Positions 62,508-64,000 of a stretch of DNA of 64,000 bases are shown piece after piece. The notes under the pieces are model-generated. The model was not told where the DNA came from, did no database searches, and was given only the letters and a program-made list of their open reading frames with translations. Every line of letters begins with the position of its first letter. The stretch's first letter is position 1. Origin of the DNA: Flagellimonas myxillae. GTDB taxonomy: Bacteria > Bacteroidota > Bacteroidia > Flavobacteriales > Flavobacteriaceae. The position numbers and the translations under genes were made by a program. The stretch lies in NCBI RefSeq assembly GCF_023502235.1, contig NZ_JAMFLY010000002.1, positions 868,001 to 932,000 of the forward strand, written 5' to 3'.

Positions 62508-62775
62508 ATTCATTACATCCGGCCTTTCTTCTCAAAGAAGGAGAGTTCCAATTTTTAAATGGGGTCCAAAAGGGGTGTATCTGGTTCTTTTGGTTTTCTT
62601 TCTATTTCCCTCAATTACCGATGCCCAATGTGCCATGTGCAGGGCGGTTGTGGAGAGCGATGTGGATGGAAGTACTGCCGAAGGAATCAACAATGGGATT
62701 GTTTATCTTATGGCCATTCCCTATGTCTTGGTCGGTGTACTTTTCTATTTTGTCTATAAAAAGCTCAGGAGTTAG
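62497..62775 (+). CDS. Small exported membrane protein with a CAMCR motif
   Basis: A 92-aa protein: an N-terminal hydrophobic segment (about 27-43) ending in DAQ, then QCAMCRAVVESDVDGSTAEGIN with Cys45 and Cys48, then one membrane helix (about 66-86). I do not know a named family. The cysteine pair directly after a likely cleavage site and the place at the end of a SCO-DUF420 operon suggest a copper or thiol role in oxidase assembly. It overlaps the DUF420 gene by 11 bp. Confidence 0.72.
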   Translation: MRIKFITSGLSSQRRRVPIFKWGPKGVYLVLLVFFLFPSITDAQCAMCRAVVESDVDGSTAEGINNGIVYLMAIPYVLVGVLFYFVYKKLRS

Positions 62776-62867
62776 CCTTCTTTTCTTTTAAAACTTCAGG
62801 ATTTTTGGGTTTAAATAGGGCTGTTAAGACTTTGAATCAGTCATTTAACAAAAATTTTCAACTATTC

Positions 62868-62912
62868 TTGTAACAATTTAACAACTTGTAAGTCCTATTA
62901 CAAGAGTTACAA
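62868..62912. promoter_or_regulatory. Nested inverted repeats upstream of the ABC exporter
   Basis: Outer arms TTGTAAC (62868-62874) and GTTACAA (62906-62912); inner arms CTTGTAA (62885-62891) and TTACAAG (62898-62904) with spacer GTCCTA. All lie within 75 bp of the ABC ATPase start and could be operators. Confidence 0.5.
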
Positions 62913-62938
62913 TCCCAGATAGCTAAGATTAACCAATC

Positions 62939-63640
62939 ATGATAGAAATAAAAGATCTTCACAAGTCTTATAGAATGGGGAGTAATTCCCTTCACGTATT
63001 AAAGGGAATCAATTTTAAGGCAGAGGACGGGGAACTGGTCGCCATAATGGGCTCATCAGGTTCCGGTAAGTCCACTTTGCTTAACATCCTTGGAATGCTC
63101 GATGTGGCAGATTCAGGGGAATACACCCTGGACGATGTCCCGATCAAGGACCTAAGCGAAACCAAAGCTGCCCAATACAGGAATAAGTTCCTGGGGTTCA
63201 TCTTCCAATCCTTTAACCTTATTAATTATAAATCAGCCTTGGAAAATGTAGCGCTTCCGCTTTACTATCAAAAAGTAGGAAGAAAAGAGCGCCAAGAAAA
63301 AGCATTGAGCTATTTGGAAAAGGTGGGACTCAAGGAATGGGCAACCCATTTGCCCAGTGAGCTATCCGGAGGGCAAAAACAGCGTGTGGCCATAGCCAGG
63401 GCCATGGCGGCGGAACCCAAGGTACTATTGGCCGATGAGCCTACCGGAGCCTTGGATAGTACTACGTCTTACGAGGTTATGGACCTGATCCAAAAAATCA
63501 ACGATGAGGGCAACACCATTTTGGTGGTTACCCACGAAGAAGATATTGCGCACATGTGCAAACGGATCGTGCACCTTAAGGACGGTGTAATCGTGGAGGA
63601 CAAAAAAATAGAACAAGTAAGGGCACAACAATATGTTTGA
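62939..63640 (+). CDS. ABC transporter ATP-binding protein, MacB/LolD type
   Basis: A 233-aa ATPase with all core motifs: Walker A GSSGSGKSTLL near 38-48, Q-loop FIFQSFNLINYKSALENV, signature LSGGQKQRVAIARAM, Walker B VLLADEPTGALD and the switch His in VVTHEEDIA. This subgroup powers mechanotransmission exporters such as MacB and lipoprotein release systems, not import. The permease gene overlaps its end by 8 bp. Confidence 0.93.
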   Translation: MIEIKDLHKSYRMGSNSLHVLKGINFKAEDGELVAIMGSSGSGKSTLLNILGMLDVADSGEYTLDDVPIKDLSETKAAQYRNKFLGFIFQSFNLINYKSALENVALPLYYQKVGRKERQEKALSYLEKVGLKEWATHLPSELSGGQKQRVAIARAMAAEPKVLLADEPTGALDSTTSYEVMDLIQKINDEGNTILVVTHEEDIAHMCKRIVHLKDGVIVEDKKIEQVRAQQYV

Positions 63641-64000
63641 TAGGGACATTTGGCAAGAAATTTTCCATACCCTCAAGAACAACAAACTTCGAACGTTCTT
63701 GACAGGATTTTCCGTGGGTTGGGCCATCTTTATTTTGGTAATGCTGCTCGCTTCGGTAAACGGGATGCAAAATGGATTCACCAGTCAGTTCAATGACGAT
63801 GCCACCAATTCCATTTTTGTTCGCCCTGGTACCACTTCCAAAGCGTATGGGGGATTTGAGGCAGGAAGACGGATCCAACTCAAAAATGACGATTTTGATT
63901 ATATAAAGAGCAGCTTTCCAAAGGATATTGAGTACATCAGCGCCCGATACTATTCCCGTACCACGGCTCGCTACCAAAGCGAAACAGGTAGCTACGGTGT
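63633..64000 (+). CDS. ABC transporter permease, MacB type, N-terminal part (runs off the window)
   Basis: The ATG at 63633 overlaps the ATPase stop codon. The 122 visible codons begin MFDRDIWQEIFHTLKNNKLR and continue into a first membrane helix (FSVGWAIFILVMLLASV) and an extracytoplasmic start with SIFVRPGTTSKAYGGF, which is the MacB-PCD pattern. The remaining helices and the domain's end are outside the window. Confidence 0.88.
   Translation, partial: MFDRDIWQEIFHTLKNNKLRTFLTGFSVGWAIFILVMLLASVNGMQNGFTSQFNDDATNSIFVRPGTTSKAYGGFEAGRRIQLKNDDFDYIKSSFPKDIEYISARYYSRTTARYQSETGSYG

Overview
The window looks like chromosomal DNA of a marine Flavobacteriaceae bacterium, probably near Muricauda/Allomuricauda or Zobellia; the genus is a guess. 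Support: a type IX secretion translocon gene (sprA), an alternative complex III operon (actABCDEF) fused to an aa3-type oxidase, several good Bacteroidota promoters (TTTG, 18-20 bp, TAnnTTTG), lipoprotein sulfatases, and TTG/GTG starts without obvious Shine-Dalgarno sites. No phage, insertion sequence, CRISPR array or rRNA was seen.

Layout. 0-2 kb: tyrosine/homogentisate degradation (hmgA partial, hppD) divergent from a MarR-type regulator, with two matching inverted repeats between them. 2-7 kb: polA followed on the same strand by a lipoprotein sulfatase and a SnoaL-like gene. 7-14 kb: glycosylasparaginase, cutC, a membrane metallophosphoesterase, a thioredoxin-fold protein without its cysteines, and a large DUF2723 membrane protein. 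14-16 kb: tRNA-Gln(TTG), a fragment of its 3' end with its own terminator, and a second sulfatase. 16-20.6 kb: rimP-nusA-infB with a hairpin in the leader. 20.6-21.1 kb: short tandem repeats. 21-33.4 kb: SPOR protein, then actA-F and coxBA. 33.5-35.3 kb: DUF2807 protein and ruvB.

35.4-40.7 kb is an accessory segment between ruvB and queG. It holds a three-part regulator (DUF4242, degenerate nucleotide-cyclase-like domain, AraC helix-turn-helix), an exported DUF4242 protein, a TsdA-like dihaem cytochrome, a Tat-exported DsrE-like protein, an exported DsrE protein, and a divergent TetR/cupin pair. The first five genes look like a periplasmic sulfur-oxyanion module and are the best candidate here for an undescribed system.

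40.7-54.9 kb: queG, a sugar-type MFS carrier, maeB (malic enzyme fused to a phosphotransacetylase-like domain), ruvA, sprA, gcvH, a VanZ-like gene and tonB. 55-57.4 kb is a second accessory-looking patch: an unknown gene, two small XRE regulators, hexamer repeats and a secreted metallo-beta-lactamase-fold hydrolase. 57.5-62.8 kb is the second cytochrome oxidase locus: cyoE, two subunit III genes, subunit IV, a SCO-like protein without cysteines, SCO, DUF420 and a small CxxC membrane protein. It supplies the parts missing from the coxBA locus. The window ends in a MacB/LolD-type ABC exporter operon. All calls come from reading the sequence; no database search was run.
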